A DNA stretch of 58,033 bases from Pseudomonas sp. KBW05 (GCF_003852405.1 NZ_QAJM01000006.1:1-58033), one strand, 5' to 3'; shown: positions 44,323 to 53,750, counted from the first letter of the stretch. Notes: generated by a model from the letters alone, not told the origin. Translations and numbers: made by a program.

Positions 44323-45258
44323 TCAGAGAGGGTTGTTCAGGCGGCTGGCATGGGCCAGCAACCATTGGCGAAAACTGCGCGCCGCCGAGGGCGGGTTGCG
44401 GTGATGGGGTTGCATCAGGTGCAGGCGGCCACGGCTGTGCATGGTGTGGGGCAAGGCCATTTGCAGGCGCCCAGCGTCCAACTCGCCGGCGAGCAGGCTC
44501 TTCCAGCCGAGGGCCACGCCGTGGCCCATCACCGCCGACTGCATCAAGAGTTGATAGCTGTTGGTACGCAGCGCATGACGCGGGGTGTGATAGTGGGCGT
44601 CGGCGTCGGCGAACCAGTCGGTCCAGGTCAGCCAGTCGTGGTAGTGGTCTTCCACAATCAGCAATGTGTGGCCGTGCAGCAGGTGTTGCACGTCGTGAAT
44701 CGGGCCGTGGCGCTCTATATAAGCCGGGCTGCACACGGTGATGACCTGTTCGTTGTCGAACACCGGCGACAGCTCCAGGCCGTGGGGCGCGGGCAGTTCG
44801 TCGAGGTGGTAGAACAGGCCCAGGTCATATTCGCTGACATCCAGGTGGCTAGGGCTTTCGCTGCACAGGATGCGGATGTCCAGGTCCGGGTGTTCGCGCT
44901 GGAACGCCGGCAACAAGCCGGCCAGCCAGATTGAGCTGATGGTCGGCGTGCTGGCCAGGGTCAACTGGCGGTCGGCACCGCGCCGGCGCAACTCGGCGGA
45001 TTCACGGTCGAGTTCGCGCAACAGGCGCTGGATCGTACGGAAGTAACGCACCCCGGCCGGCGTGAGGCTAAGGCCCTGGGCCAGGCGATAAAACAGCGGG
45101 CGGGCGAGGTCTTCTTCCAGGCGTTTGACCTGGCGGCTGACCGCGCTTTGGGTCAGGTTCAGTTCATGGGCGGCCTGGGTAAAGCTCAAATGCCGGGCGG
45201 CCGCTTCGAAGGTCTGCAAGCAATTGAGCGGAGGAAGATCGACGTTTCGGCGCGACAT
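44323..45258 (-). CDS. LysR-type regulator, GcvA-like subgroup
   Basis: The 311-residue regulator has an N-terminal winged helix (PPLNCLQTFEAAARHLSFTQAAHELNLTQSAVSRQVKRLEEDLA) of the GcvA-like type and a LysR substrate domain. ATG 45258 with GGAA upstream is chosen over TTG 45270. It lies between the hydrolase/BCCT genes and the MFS gene, all on the minus strand, and may control either. A strong GC hairpin separates it from the hydrolase gene. Confidence 0.85.
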   Translation of the reverse strand: MSRRNVDLPPLNCLQTFEAAARHLSFTQAAHELNLTQSAVSRQVKRLEEDLARPLFYRLAQGLSLTPAGVRYFRTIQRLLRELDRESAELRRRGADRQLTLASTPTISSIWLAGLLPAFQREHPDLDIRILCSESPSHLDVSEYDLGLFYHLDELPAPHGLELSPVFDNEQVITVCSPAYIERHGPIHDVQHLLHGHTLLIVEDHYHDWLTWTDWFADADAHYHTPRHALRTNSYQLLMQSAVMGHGVALGWKSLLAGELDAGRLQMALPHTMHSRGRLHLMQPHHRNPPSAARSFRQWLLAHASRLNNPL

Positions 45259-45281
45259 GAAAGATTCCAATGGCAGAGTCA

Positions 45282-45301
45282 GGCCCGGGTTGCCCCGGGC
45301 C
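45282..45301. other. GC-rich hairpin between the hydrolase and LysR genes
   Basis: GGCCCGGG and CCCGGGCC pair perfectly around a 4-nt loop. There is no T-run on either strand, so it is not a clear intrinsic terminator. It may slow transcription or stabilise a 3' end. Confidence 0.45.
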
Positions 45302-45341
45302 CGCAGAGATCACGTGGGCAAGCATCCTGCCAGTTGCCCAC

Positions 45342-47351
45342 TCACAGCGCGACCCTGGCCACGCGTTTGCTCCACTGGCGGCGGTGTTCCAACTGGCCAT
45401 TTTCCCAGGCGGTCTGCTCGGCTTCGACGTAGAACCACTCGGCATCGGCGCTCACGCTCAGGCGGCTTTCCACCTCAACGGCCCATTCATCACGACCCAC
45501 CCGGTAGTGCCACTCGATATCGGCGCGGGTGGACAACGGGTCCCAGGGCAAGGTGCGGTATTGCTCGGTGCAACGCTGGTCGACCGCCAGGCCGTGGTCG
45601 GTAAAACGCACCGAACCCAGGTCGTCTTCGATCTTCACGCAGACCTCGCCACTGCCCACGTCTTCGATCAAGGTGCGCTTCGGTGCGGCGGCGCGCAGCA
45701 CTTCCAAATTGGCAGGCGGAGCGGCTTGCGGCGCTTCGAACGGGCACGCCACCGCTTCGCCGGTAAACACCGGCAGTTGCAGGCGTTGCAGGCCAGGCAA
45801 CAAGGTCAGGGTGGTCAGTTCGCGACTCGGCCACAGCAACGGAAAACTCGCGGTGCTCAGGGCCAGGCGCAAACGGTGGCCGGCCGGGATGCGCATGCCG
45901 ATGTGGTCGAGGTTTAACTGCACGTCCATCGGTGCACCCGGGACTACGGGCGATACGTGGGAAAAGTCTTCGCGAAGCGTGAGATTGAGCACGCCGTAAC
46001 TGATCTGCGTGACCTGCCCGTCCGGTGCGATGGCGTTCAGGCGTGCGACCAGTTGCCCACAAGCGGTGTCACTGGCCAGGCGCAAGGTGAGGCGCGCATC
46101 GCCGAGCAACGCGAGGGGTTCGCTCAGTGGCTGGGAGTCGAAACACAGCGAATTCGCATCATCACGGCGCTGATCCGTAGGGCCGTCGGGGCCAAACCAG
46201 ATGGCGCAGTACTCGCCCTGGTGCAGGCCGGTGGTCAACGGCGAGCAGATGCTGCGCGCGGCGGCCAAGGGCGCTGTGCCGGGGTTGAGGCCGCCGCCAC
46301 CCAGGCTGAAATCGGTCCACTGCACCTGCGCATCAGGCCAGCCCGCCGTCTGCACCCAGATGCCCGGGCGCTCGGCGTAGCTGCCCTGGGGCGGCAGAAG
46401 ATCCTGTAGGTAAAAGGTGCAGACTGCGTCATCCATCACCCCATTATCGATGCCCTTCAGCCAGTGATCCCACCAGCGCTTGGCCTCTTGCAAGAAGCCG
46501 ATGGCCGGATTCGGCACGGCGAAGTGTGGGTATTTGTGAATCCACGGGCCGATCATGGCTTTCTTCGGCCCCGGCAGGTGTTCCATCAGCCGTGAGACCG
46601 TGTTGCGGTAGGCATCGCCCCAACCGCCCACCGCATACACCGCCGCCTTGATCTGCGAATAGTCCTCGCACACTGAACCGTGGCGCCAGTAATCATCGCG
46701 GGTCTGGTGTTGCAACCAGGTTTCGGCGAGCAGCGGCATGGCGTCCAGGCGTTGCTGCCAGAGGGTTTTCCATTCATCGCCGACCAGCAAGGGATCGGGC
46801 ACGGCGGCGCTGAAGTTGAGCATGGTCGCGGCCCAGCCGAAGTTCTCCATCAGCAGGTTGCCGCCCTTGTAATGGATGTCGTCGGCGAAGCGGTCATCGG
46901 TGGAACACAGGGTGATGATCGCCTTCAGCGCCTCGGGCTGGCGCGCCGCGACTTGCAGGCCGTTAAAGCCGCCCCAGGAGATACCCATCATGCCGACGTT
47001 GCCGTCGCACCAAGGCTGCTGGCACAGCCAGTCGATCACTTCGAGGGCGTCGTCCTGTTCCTGCAACAGGTATTCGTCGGCCATCAGCCCTTGGGATTCG
47101 CCGTTGCCGCGCATGTCCACACGCACGCACACATAGCCTTGCCCGGCCATCCACGGGTGGGTCAGCGCATCGCGCACAGCGGTGCCGTCGCGCTTGCGGT
47201 ACGGCAAGTATTCAAGGATCGCCGGAAAGGTTTGCAGGCCGGCGACTTCCGGCAGCCAGATGCGCGCGGCCAGTTGGGTGCCGTCCTTCAGGGGGATCAG
47301 GCAGTGTTCGATTTCACGGACCTTGTAGGCAAATTCGGTAACGATTTCCAT
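45342..47351 (-). CDS. CocE/NonD-family hydrolase (peptidase S15 fold)
   Basis: The 669-residue serine hydrolase has an S15 alpha/beta domain (about 1-330) with the nucleophile motif GISWGG (Ser125) and a C-terminal jelly-roll X-Pro-peptidase domain (about 350-600). CocE relatives hydrolyse esters such as cocaine, or act on acylated amino acids and glutaryl-cephalosporins. ATG 47351 is preceded by GGAG, while the longer frame begins in the intergenic region. A BCCT transporter gene lies 84 bp upstream on the same strand, suggesting uptake and cleavage of a quaternary-ammonium ester. Confidence 0.83.
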   Translation of the reverse strand: MEIVTEFAYKVREIEHCLIPLKDGTQLAARIWLPEVAGLQTFPAILEYLPYRKRDGTAVRDALTHPWMAGQGYVCVRVDMRGNGESQGLMADEYLLQEQDDALEVIDWLCQQPWCDGNVGMMGISWGGFNGLQVAARQPEALKAIITLCSTDDRFADDIHYKGGNLLMENFGWAATMLNFSAAVPDPLLVGDEWKTLWQQRLDAMPLLAETWLQHQTRDDYWRHGSVCEDYSQIKAAVYAVGGWGDAYRNTVSRLMEHLPGPKKAMIGPWIHKYPHFAVPNPAIGFLQEAKRWWDHWLKGIDNGVMDDAVCTFYLQDLLPPQGSYAERPGIWVQTAGWPDAQVQWTDFSLGGGGLNPGTAPLAAARSICSPLTTGLHQGEYCAIWFGPDGPTDQRRDDANSLCFDSQPLSEPLALLGDARLTLRLASDTACGQLVARLNAIAPDGQVTQISYGVLNLTLREDFSHVSPVVPGAPMDVQLNLDHIGMRIPAGHRLRLALSTASFPLLWPSRELTTLTLLPGLQRLQLPVFTGEAVACPFEAPQAAPPANLEVLRAAAPKRTLIEDVGSGEVCVKIEDDLGSVRFTDHGLAVDQRCTEQYRTLPWDPLSTRADIEWHYRVGRDEWAVEVESRLSVSADAEWFYVEAEQTAWENGQLEHRRQWSKRVARVAL

Positions 47352-47383
47352 CGGTAACTCCAAACTTTTATTGCGAACAAACG

Positions 47384-47407
47384 GCTCCCCCGCGCTCTCT
47401 GGGGAGC
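47384..47407 (-). terminator. Possible attenuator between the BCCT and hydrolase genes
   Basis: GCTCCCC/GGGGAGC forms a 7-bp stem with a 10-nt loop in the 84-bp gap. The following minus-strand tract (CGTTTGTT) is only weakly T-rich, so partial termination is the most that can be proposed. Confidence 0.35.
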
Positions 47408-47435
47408 GCGTGAGGAGACACACAGGTTTCAGGAT

Positions 47436-49019
47436 TTAGCGGGCGAACTCGGCGGCGGGGCTGGCGCCGCGCAGCTCGGAATCGGTGGCCGGCTTGAGGT
47501 TTTTCACATCGAGCAGCGCCGGGTTTTTCAGCCAGAAGATCAGCGAGGTACTGGCCAGCAGCACCAGGATCATCCCCGGCAAACCGCCGAGATTGGAGAG
47601 CATCTTCACCCCGTCGATGCCGATAAACGACACCATCACCCACGACACCGTGCCGATGATCACGCCCCAGACAATCTTCAGCATCGGGTTGCCGTCGAGG
47701 TCGGAATCGGCGGTCACGCCCTTGCTGCACAGGTTGGCGATCACGTCGGTGCTGGAGTCCGCCGCAGTGACAAACGAGATGAAAGCGACAAACAGCAGGA
47801 ACGCGATCATCAACCCGCTGGCCGGCAGTTGCTGGAACATCTGGTACAGCACGTGCTCCACGCCCTGCTCGTTGAGCACGCGGTTGAGGCTGCCATCGCC
47901 GAGCGCATCGAAGTACAGGCTGGTGCCGGAGAAGATGCAGATCCACACCGCCGTGAACAGCGCCGGGAACAGCATGTTGATATGGATGAACTCACGCACG
48001 GTGTAGCCACGGCCGATCTTGCCAAGGAACAGCGCACTCACCGGCGCCCAGGCAAACCACACAGACCAGTAGAACACCGTCCAGCTCTGCGGCCAGGTGT
48101 CGCCACTGGCGGCGCCGGTGAACAGGCTGCGGCTGAAGAAGGTGTCGAGGTACACGCCGAGGGATTCAACACCGAGGCTGAACATGTACAGGGTTGGCCC
48201 GCACAACAGCACGAACAGCCCCAGGGCCAGCATGATCCAGGTGTTGAACGAGGACAGCATCACGATGCCTTTTTGCAGGCCGCTGGCGGCCGAGGCGACA
48301 AAGGTGATGACGATGATTGCGATGATGATCGCCAAACGGAACGGCGTGGTTTCGCCGCCGATGTATTGGCTCAGGCCACCGGCCAGGGTCAGTGCACCCG
48401 TGCCCAGGGACGAGGCCATGCCGGCGACCAGAGCGAACATCGCCAAGGTGTCGATCAGCCCGGCGTAACGCTTGACCCGCGCCGCGCCCAGCAAGGGTTC
48501 GAGCATCGCGCCAATCGAGAAATTGCTGCGGCGGTTGTAGAACACCAGCGCAAACACCAGGGACGGCACCAGGTAGATGGCGTAGGGGGTGATGGTCCAG
48601 TGCAGGAACATCGTCGACATCGCAAAGCTTTTCGCCGCCGAACTGCCCGCTTCAATCGGCAGGCTGGTGGGCGGACCGTACAGGTGGTAGAGCGGTTCGG
48701 CGGTGGTCCAGAACAACACACCGACGGCCAGCGTGGTGCACAGCGCCACCATGAACCAGCGCCACTTGCTCAGTAGCGGCTGGGCGTCTTCACCGCCGAT
48801 ACGCACTTTGCCCAGTGCCGAGAAGTAGACAATCGCGGTCAGCACCACCATGGCAAACGAGCCGGCGCTGAACAGCCAGGAGAAGTTTTTCAGGATCAGG
48901 TTATTGAGCTGTTTGCTCACCGCAAGGAACGCATTCAGGTCGATATAGCTGGCGATCACCGCCGCCAGCAGAATCAGGAAAGTTGGCCAGAACACCAACG
49001 GACGTAGTGGATATTTCAT
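47436..49019 (-). CDS. BCCT-family (betaine/choline/carnitine) transporter
   Basis: This 527-residue transporter has twelve membrane helices and the BCCT signature around WTVFYWSVWFAWAPVSALFLGKIGRGYTVREF, plus the glycine-rich GMASSLGTGAL stretch. The C-terminal tail is short, so osmotic regulation as in BetP or long-tailed BetT is less likely. The probable substrate is a quaternary amine such as betaine, choline or carnitine, driven by Na+ or H+. It is first in a minus-strand run with the CocE-type hydrolase. Confidence 0.88.
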   Translation of the reverse strand: MKYPLRPLVFWPTFLILLAAVIASYIDLNAFLAVSKQLNNLILKNFSWLFSAGSFAMVVLTAIVYFSALGKVRIGGEDAQPLLSKWRWFMVALCTTLAVGVLFWTTAEPLYHLYGPPTSLPIEAGSSAAKSFAMSTMFLHWTITPYAIYLVPSLVFALVFYNRRSNFSIGAMLEPLLGAARVKRYAGLIDTLAMFALVAGMASSLGTGALTLAGGLSQYIGGETTPFRLAIIIAIIVITFVASAASGLQKGIVMLSSFNTWIMLALGLFVLLCGPTLYMFSLGVESLGVYLDTFFSRSLFTGAASGDTWPQSWTVFYWSVWFAWAPVSALFLGKIGRGYTVREFIHINMLFPALFTAVWICIFSGTSLYFDALGDGSLNRVLNEQGVEHVLYQMFQQLPASGLMIAFLLFVAFISFVTAADSSTDVIANLCSKGVTADSDLDGNPMLKIVWGVIIGTVSWVMVSFIGIDGVKMLSNLGGLPGMILVLLASTSLIFWLKNPALLDVKNLKPATDSELRGASPAAEFAR

Positions 49020-49308
49020 GGAGTGCCGTTCCCCTTGCAGACTATTTTTTTATCGCCTTGAAAGGCCATTGTTAGAGAGCGGGCACCGCAGCGTCCTGCT
49101 GCCGGTAGCTCGCCTGGAAGTCTTCGCGTGGCTATAGATAACCGTTTAAGCGGCAAGGGGCGCAATCGACCAATGTGCATGGGGGTATTCCCTCAGGTCA
49201 TGACGCACCAGCACAGTTCAGCGGGTGTAGGCAGTGCACAACGGCAAGGCGTACGCGGGTAAACATTCAGGGGAGAGCCTTGCGAGCAAGGCGTAGCCAC
49301 CGATAGAA

Positions 49309-49323
49309 TGAGATGAATTCTCA
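49309..49323. promoter_or_regulatory. Candidate Fur box for the first signalling cassette
   Basis: TGAGATG-A-ATTCTCA fits the 7-1-7 Fur pattern (TGATAAT-C-ATTATCA) at 10 of the 14 arm positions. It lies 29 bp before the ECF sigma start used here. The rest of the 333-bp gap (49020-49352), shared with the divergent BCCT gene, shows no other clear element. Confidence 0.6.
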
Positions 49324-49352
49324 CTTGCATCCCTTTGGTCAACAACAAGCCC

Positions 49353-49862
49353 ATGCCCCTTCCAACCAGTCCTTACCAGAATATCGGCGACCTCTATCGC
49401 GACCATCGCGGCTGGTTGGTGGGCTGGTTGCGCCAGCGCCTGGGCAACAGCGCCGACGCGGCGGACTTGACGCAAGATACCTTCATCCGCCTGCTGGGCG
49501 CCAAGCCACGTACCCTCGACAGCCCGCGCGCCTACCTGGCCACCGTCGCCAATCGCTTGCTGATCAGCCTGTACCGCCGGCGTTCGTTGGAGCAGGCGTG
49601 GCTGGAAACCCTGGCCCACCTGCCTGAGCAGAACACCCCCTCGCTGGAGAGCCAGGCGCTGATTCTCGAGGCGCTGCATGAGGTCGACCAGGTGCTTTCG
49701 TGCCTGCCGGCCAGGACGCGTCAGGCCTTTCTGATGGCTCAACTTGAGGGTTACAGCCAAGAGGAAATCGCCAGCTGCCTGGGTATCCATGTGCGCTCGG
49801 TGCAACGCCATCTGGCGCGCGCCTATGAGGAATGCATCATCCTGGCCACGACCCCAGCATGA
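49353..49862 (+). CDS. ECF sigma factor, FecI-like
   Basis: The 169-residue sigma-70 factor has region 2 (LYRDHRGWLVGWLRQRLGNSADAADLTQDTFIRLL) and region 4 (LPARTRQAFLMAQLEGYSQEEIASCLGIHVRSVQRHLARAYEEC). It is the first gene of a FecI-FecR-receptor cassette and should direct transcription of the receptor gene when the siderophore signal arrives. TTG 49335 would add six residues; ATG 49353 is preferred, but the ribosome site is weak for both. It overlaps fecR by ATGA. A Fur box candidate lies upstream. Confidence 0.87.
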   Translation: MPLPTSPYQNIGDLYRDHRGWLVGWLRQRLGNSADAADLTQDTFIRLLGAKPRTLDSPRAYLATVANRLLISLYRRRSLEQAWLETLAHLPEQNTPSLESQALILEALHEVDQVLSCLPARTRQAFLMAQLEGYSQEEIASCLGIHVRSVQRHLARAYEECIILATTPA

Positions 49863-50812
49863 GTGCCCAGCCGATTGACCGGCGCATTGCGCGCCAGGCG
49901 GCCCGCTGGTTCGTGCGCCTGCAAGGCAACGCCAGCCCGCGTGATCGGGAAGCCTGCGACCACTGGCGCGCCAGCCATGCCGACCACGAGCGCGCCTGGC
50001 AATTGGCCGTAGGGTTCCACGCACGTTTCGACGCAATCCCGGCGGATATCGGCATGCCCGCGCTGGGCCGCCCGGCGAACCTTGATCGGCGCCACACCCT
50101 GAAACTGCTGACCGCCCTGATCATCGCTGCGCCGCTGGGCACACTCGCCTACCAGGCACTGCCCTGGCGGGAGTGGAGTGCAGACCAACGCACCGTGGCC
50201 GGCGAGCGTCGCGAATGCGTGCTGCCGGACGGCACCCGGGTGATGCTCAACACCGCCAGCGCCATGGACATCCGCTTTGACGGCCAGCAGCGCCTGCTGC
50301 GCCTGTACGCCGGCGAGATTCTGGTCAGCACCGCCGCCGATCCGCTCAACCGCCCACTCGTGGTGGAAACCGCCGAAGGCCGTTTGCGCCCGGTTGGCAC
50401 GCGTTTCGACGTGCGCCAGCTCGACGGCAAAACCCGTATCGCAGTGCTGGAGGGGGCCGTGCAGGTCTATCCCGCTCACACCAAGGATTTCCTGCGCCTG
50501 GAAGCAGGCCAGCAGACCGAGTTCAGTCGCGCCCTGATTGCGCCCGTGGCCACGCTGCAACGCAGCAGCAGCGATTGGGCCCAAGGCGTACTGCGCGCGG
50601 AGAAAATGCGCCTGGCCGACTTTGCCCTCGAGCTCGGCCGCTATCGGCCCGGCCTGCTGCGCTGCGATCCGGCAGTGGAAGACTGGCAGATCTCCGGCAC
50701 ATTTCAGTTACAAGACACCGACCTGGCACTGGCCGCCCTGGCCCGCACCCTGCCGGTAGACATCCACACCCGCAGCCGCTACTGGGTGACCATCGCCGCC
50801 CGGGAAAGCTGA
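49859..50812 (+). CDS. FecR-like anti-sigma factor / sigma regulator
   Basis: This 317-residue protein has a cytoplasmic anti-sigma N-terminus (about 1-75, DUF4880-like), one membrane segment at about 82-100 and a periplasmic FecR domain (about 110-317). RRHTLKLLTALIIAAPLG before the membrane segment has a twin-arginine look, as reported for E. coli FecR export. The periplasmic domain senses the STN domain of the receptor and leads to sigma release. It overlaps the sigma gene by 4 bp. Confidence 0.87.
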   Translation: MSAQPIDRRIARQAARWFVRLQGNASPRDREACDHWRASHADHERAWQLAVGFHARFDAIPADIGMPALGRPANLDRRHTLKLLTALIIAAPLGTLAYQALPWREWSADQRTVAGERRECVLPDGTRVMLNTASAMDIRFDGQQRLLRLYAGEILVSTAADPLNRPLVVETAEGRLRPVGTRFDVRQLDGKTRIAVLEGAVQVYPAHTKDFLRLEAGQQTEFSRALIAPVATLQRSSSDWAQGVLRAEKMRLADFALELGRYRPGLLRCDPAVEDWQISGTFQLQDTDLALAALARTLPVDIHTRSRYWVTIAARES

Positions 50813-50893
50813 GTTTCCCGCGTGTGTCGTGTTTTTCAGCCGCCATGCGTCCTCCTCGTAAAACAGCCAACACTCTTCGACGGGGAACACTCA

Positions 50894-53341
50894 ATGCGGC
50901 AACCACAGCGGTACGTCCTACCCTTCCACTCCTTGGCCCTGGCAGTACGCGGGGCGACCTTGGGCCTGCTGGTTGCAGGCTCGGTGGTGGCCAGCCCACC
51001 CCTGCTGGCCGAACCTATCGGCCAGCAGCAAGTGCGCCATTACACGATTCCCGCCGGCGCCTTGAGCACGGCACTGGCCGAGTTCGCCAGCCAGGCCGGT
51101 ATCACCCTGCCGATCGACCCGGCACTGGTGGAAGGCAAGCGCAGTGCCGGGCTGAATGCCAACACCGGCATCGATGAGGGACTGCGCAGCCTGCTGCGCG
51201 GTAGCGGGCTAAATGCGGTCGCCTCCGGGGACGGCTCCTACACGCTGTATCCATTGGGAGATGGGTCAAGCATTGAGCTGGGGGCCACCAGCATCACCGG
51301 CCAACAACTGGGCCAGACCACCGAAAACTCCGGTTCCTACACCACGGGCAGCACCAGCACGGCGACCAAATTGCCCATGTCCCTGCGCGAGACTCCCCAG
51401 TCGGTGACCGTCATCACCCGCCAACACATGAATGACCAGGGCCTGGGTTCCATCGCCGAAGTCCTCGGGCAAACCCCTGGCGTGACGGTGATGCACGACG
51501 ACAGTGAGCGTTACAACTTCTACTCCCGCGGTTTTGCCCTGGACAGTTTTCAGTACGACGGTGTGCCGACGTCAGACTTCACCACCAATACCAACGGCCT
51601 CGGCGTGCGCGACATGGCCATCTACGACCGCGTCGAAGTGGTACGCGGCGCGACGGGGTTGATGAGTGGCGTCGGCAGCCCGGCGGGGGTGGTCAACCTG
51701 GTCCGCAAACGTCCGACCAAAGACTTCCAGGGCTATGTCTCCGGCAGTGGTGGCACCTGGGATCGCTACCGTACGGAAATGGACCTGTCCGGGCCGTTGT
51801 CCGAAAACGGCGCGCTGCGTGGGCGCGTGGTGGCAGCCCATCAGGACAACCATTCATTCATTGATTACTACGCGCAGAAAAAGGACGTGTTCTACGCCAT
51901 CGGCGAGGCCGATATCACGCCAGACACCACGCTGTACGCCGGCATCGACTATCAGAAAATCGACGCCGACGGCTCCAGTTTTGGCCAGCTGCCGCTGTAC
52001 AACGCCGATGGCAACCGCGCCAACTTCAAACGCTCGACCAACCCAGCGGCCAAATGGACGTATGCCGACAGCCAAAGCACCAAATACTTCGCCGGCATCG
52101 AGCAGCGCTTCGACAATGACTGGCTGTTGCGCGTAGAAGCCAGCCACTGGAAAGGCACCACCGATCAGTTGCAAGGCAACATCGTCGGCTGGGGGCCGTT
52201 CCCCGACGAGACGACCCACATTGCCGAACTGCAGCGCAGCCGCGTGACCTACACGATCAACGCCGACTCCGTGGATGCCTACGCGACGGGGCCTTTTTCG
52301 CTGCTGGGGCGTACCCATGAGTTGGTGGTGGGCTTGAATGCGAGTAACCGCCGCTCGGACTATCAGTCACTGGACGGTGGCAGCCTCAACGTGAACTACG
52401 AGACCTGGGGCAACAACCCGCCTCAGCCGGATGCGTTCACCTTCCAACAGAGCCAGGGCTACAAGATCAAGGAGTCCGGTGGGTACGCGGCATTGCGCCT
52501 GAACCCGCTGGACGACTGGCACGTCATCCTCGGCAGCCGGGTCGTCAACTATGAGCGTGAAGGCACTCTGACCTACGGTTGGAAGCCCAATGATCCGTCG
52601 GACGACAGCGCCAAGAAAACCGGCAAGCTGGTGCCTTATGCAGGCATCGTCTACGACCTCAATGACATCCACTCGCTCTACGTCAGCTACACCGACATCT
52701 TCACGCCGCAGTCGTTGTTCGACAAAAACGACAAGGCGCTGGAACCGCTGACGGGGCAAAGCTATGAAGCGGGCCTGAAGTCGGAATTTTTCGACGGTGC
52801 GCTCAACACCAGTTTCGCCGTGTTCACCATCAAGCAGGACAACCTGGGGGTGGACGACGGCGTTCGCACGGGAGGCCTTACGGCCTACAAGGCCGTCAGC
52901 GGCACCACCACCAAAGGCTTTGAAATGCAGCTGTCCGGCCAACTGACACCGGGTTGGCAGATGCTTGCCGGCTTCACCTACGCCCAGCCCCGGGACAAGG
53001 ACGGCAACCGCATCAACACCAACCTGCCGGAGCGCCAGTTCAAACTGTCCACGGCCTATAAGCTCGAAGGTGCCCTACGTGACCTGACGGTGGGCGGCAA
53101 TGTGACGTGGCAGAGTTCAACCTATTCCGCCATCACCTACCCGATGGATGCGCGCGCCGACGAAGGCAGTTTCGCCGTGGTGGGGTTGATGGCGCGCTAT
53201 GACGTGAGCAAGAACCTCAGCGCGTCGCTGAACCTGAACAACCTCTTCGACCGCGAGTACTACGCCGGCTACGGTCTGTATAGCAGCGCATTCTACGGTG
53301 ACCCGCGCAATATGACGGTGGGCCTCAAGTACCAGTTCTGA
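50894..53341 (+). CDS. TonB-dependent siderophore receptor with STN signalling domain
   Basis: The 815-residue outer-membrane receptor has a signal peptide (ending about residue 40), an STN signalling domain (YTIPAGALSTALAEFASQ to about 115), a plug (MSLRETPQSVTVITRQHM to about 260) and a 22-strand barrel ending in GLKYQF with terminal Phe. RGFALDSFQYDGVP is typical of FpvA/FhuE-type ferric-siderophore receptors. The ligand cannot be named from sequence alone; hydroxamate-type siderophores are common for this group. ATG 50894 with GGGGAA is preferred to 50822. It is controlled through the two preceding genes. Confidence 0.9.
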   Translation: MRQPQRYVLPFHSLALAVRGATLGLLVAGSVVASPPLLAEPIGQQQVRHYTIPAGALSTALAEFASQAGITLPIDPALVEGKRSAGLNANTGIDEGLRSLLRGSGLNAVASGDGSYTLYPLGDGSSIELGATSITGQQLGQTTENSGSYTTGSTSTATKLPMSLRETPQSVTVITRQHMNDQGLGSIAEVLGQTPGVTVMHDDSERYNFYSRGFALDSFQYDGVPTSDFTTNTNGLGVRDMAIYDRVEVVRGATGLMSGVGSPAGVVNLVRKRPTKDFQGYVSGSGGTWDRYRTEMDLSGPLSENGALRGRVVAAHQDNHSFIDYYAQKKDVFYAIGEADITPDTTLYAGIDYQKIDADGSSFGQLPLYNADGNRANFKRSTNPAAKWTYADSQSTKYFAGIEQRFDNDWLLRVEASHWKGTTDQLQGNIVGWGPFPDETTHIAELQRSRVTYTINADSVDAYATGPFSLLGRTHELVVGLNASNRRSDYQSLDGGSLNVNYETWGNNPPQPDAFTFQQSQGYKIKESGGYAALRLNPLDDWHVILGSRVVNYEREGTLTYGWKPNDPSDDSAKKTGKLVPYAGIVYDLNDIHSLYVSYTDIFTPQSLFDKNDKALEPLTGQSYEAGLKSEFFDGALNTSFAVFTIKQDNLGVDDGVRTGGLTAYKAVSGTTTKGFEMQLSGQLTPGWQMLAGFTYAQPRDKDGNRINTNLPERQFKLSTAYKLEGALRDLTVGGNVTWQSSTYSAITYPMDARADEGSFAVVGLMARYDVSKNLSASLNLNNLFDREYYAGYGLYSSAFYGDPRNMTVGLKYQF

Positions 53342-53359
53342 ACCTGATACTTGCGAGTT

Positions 53360-53494
53360 GATCGTTCCCACGCTCTGCGTGGGAACGCATCTTGGGACGC
53401 TCCGCGTCCCGCCAGACAGCGCCCACTCAAGCCCTGCGCAATGGTGACGCAGAGCGTCACAAGGGGCATTCCCACGCAGAGCGTGGGAACGGTC
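53360..53494. repeat. Palindrome-rich MITE-like element
   Basis: This 135-bp element is bounded by inverted repeats of about 29 bp (53360-53388 and 53466-53494) that agree at all but two positions. Each end is itself a palindrome (GTTCCCACGC/GCGTGGGAAC). Two more hairpins lie inside (GGGACGC/GCGTCCC and GTGACGC/GCGTCAC). No coding capacity is evident. Related sequences are common between genes in pseudomonads. It follows the receptor gene and may end its transcript. Confidence 0.75.
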
Positions 53495-53512
53495 ATAAAT
53501 CGCAGACGAAAA

Positions 53513-53541
53513 AAAGCCCGCTCAATGAGCGGGCTTTCTTG
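53513..53541. terminator. Intrinsic terminator, usable in both directions
   Basis: AAAGCCCGCTC/GAGCGGGCTTT has a short loop, with T-rich sequence on the plus strand and an A-run (T-run on the minus strand) on the other side. It can end receptor transcripts from the left and the tRNA transcript from the right. Confidence 0.8.
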
Positions 53542-53578
53542 TGGTGGCCTGGCGTTCAGTGTTCCAGGTTACCGAATA

Positions 53579-53655
53579 TGGCGCAGCGGACGGGACTCGA
53601 ACCCGCGACCCCCGGCGTGACAGGCCGGTATTCTAACCGACTGAACTACCGCTGC
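53579..53655 (-). tRNA. tRNA-Asp (GTC)
   Basis: The 77-nt cloverleaf reads on the minus strand: acceptor GCAGCGG/CCGCTGC, discriminator G and encoded CCA. The anticodon loop contains CTGTCAC, giving anticodon GTC (Asp), and the T arm contains GGGTTCGAGTCCC. It lies 19 bp after tRNA-Val, probably in the same transcript. Confidence 0.96.
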
Positions 53656-53674
53656 GCGTAACACTTGAAGCGAA

Positions 53675-53750
53675 TGGTGGGTGATGACGGGATCGAACCG
53701 CCGACCCTCTGCTTGTAAGGCAGATGCTCTCCCAGCTGAGCTAATCACCC
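53675..53750 (-). tRNA. tRNA-Val (TAC)
   Basis: The 76-nt cloverleaf reads on the minus strand: acceptor GGGTGAT/ATCACCC, discriminator A and encoded CCA. The anticodon loop contains CTTACAA, anticodon TAC (Val), and the T arm contains CGGTTCGATCCCG. It is upstream of tRNA-Asp. Confidence 0.96.

Noticed and set aside
43258-44934. 558-residue plus-strand frame opposite the YcaD-like transporter
   Set aside because: It is Gln/His/Arg-rich, typical of antisense translation of a hydrophobic protein, and spans two minus-strand genes.
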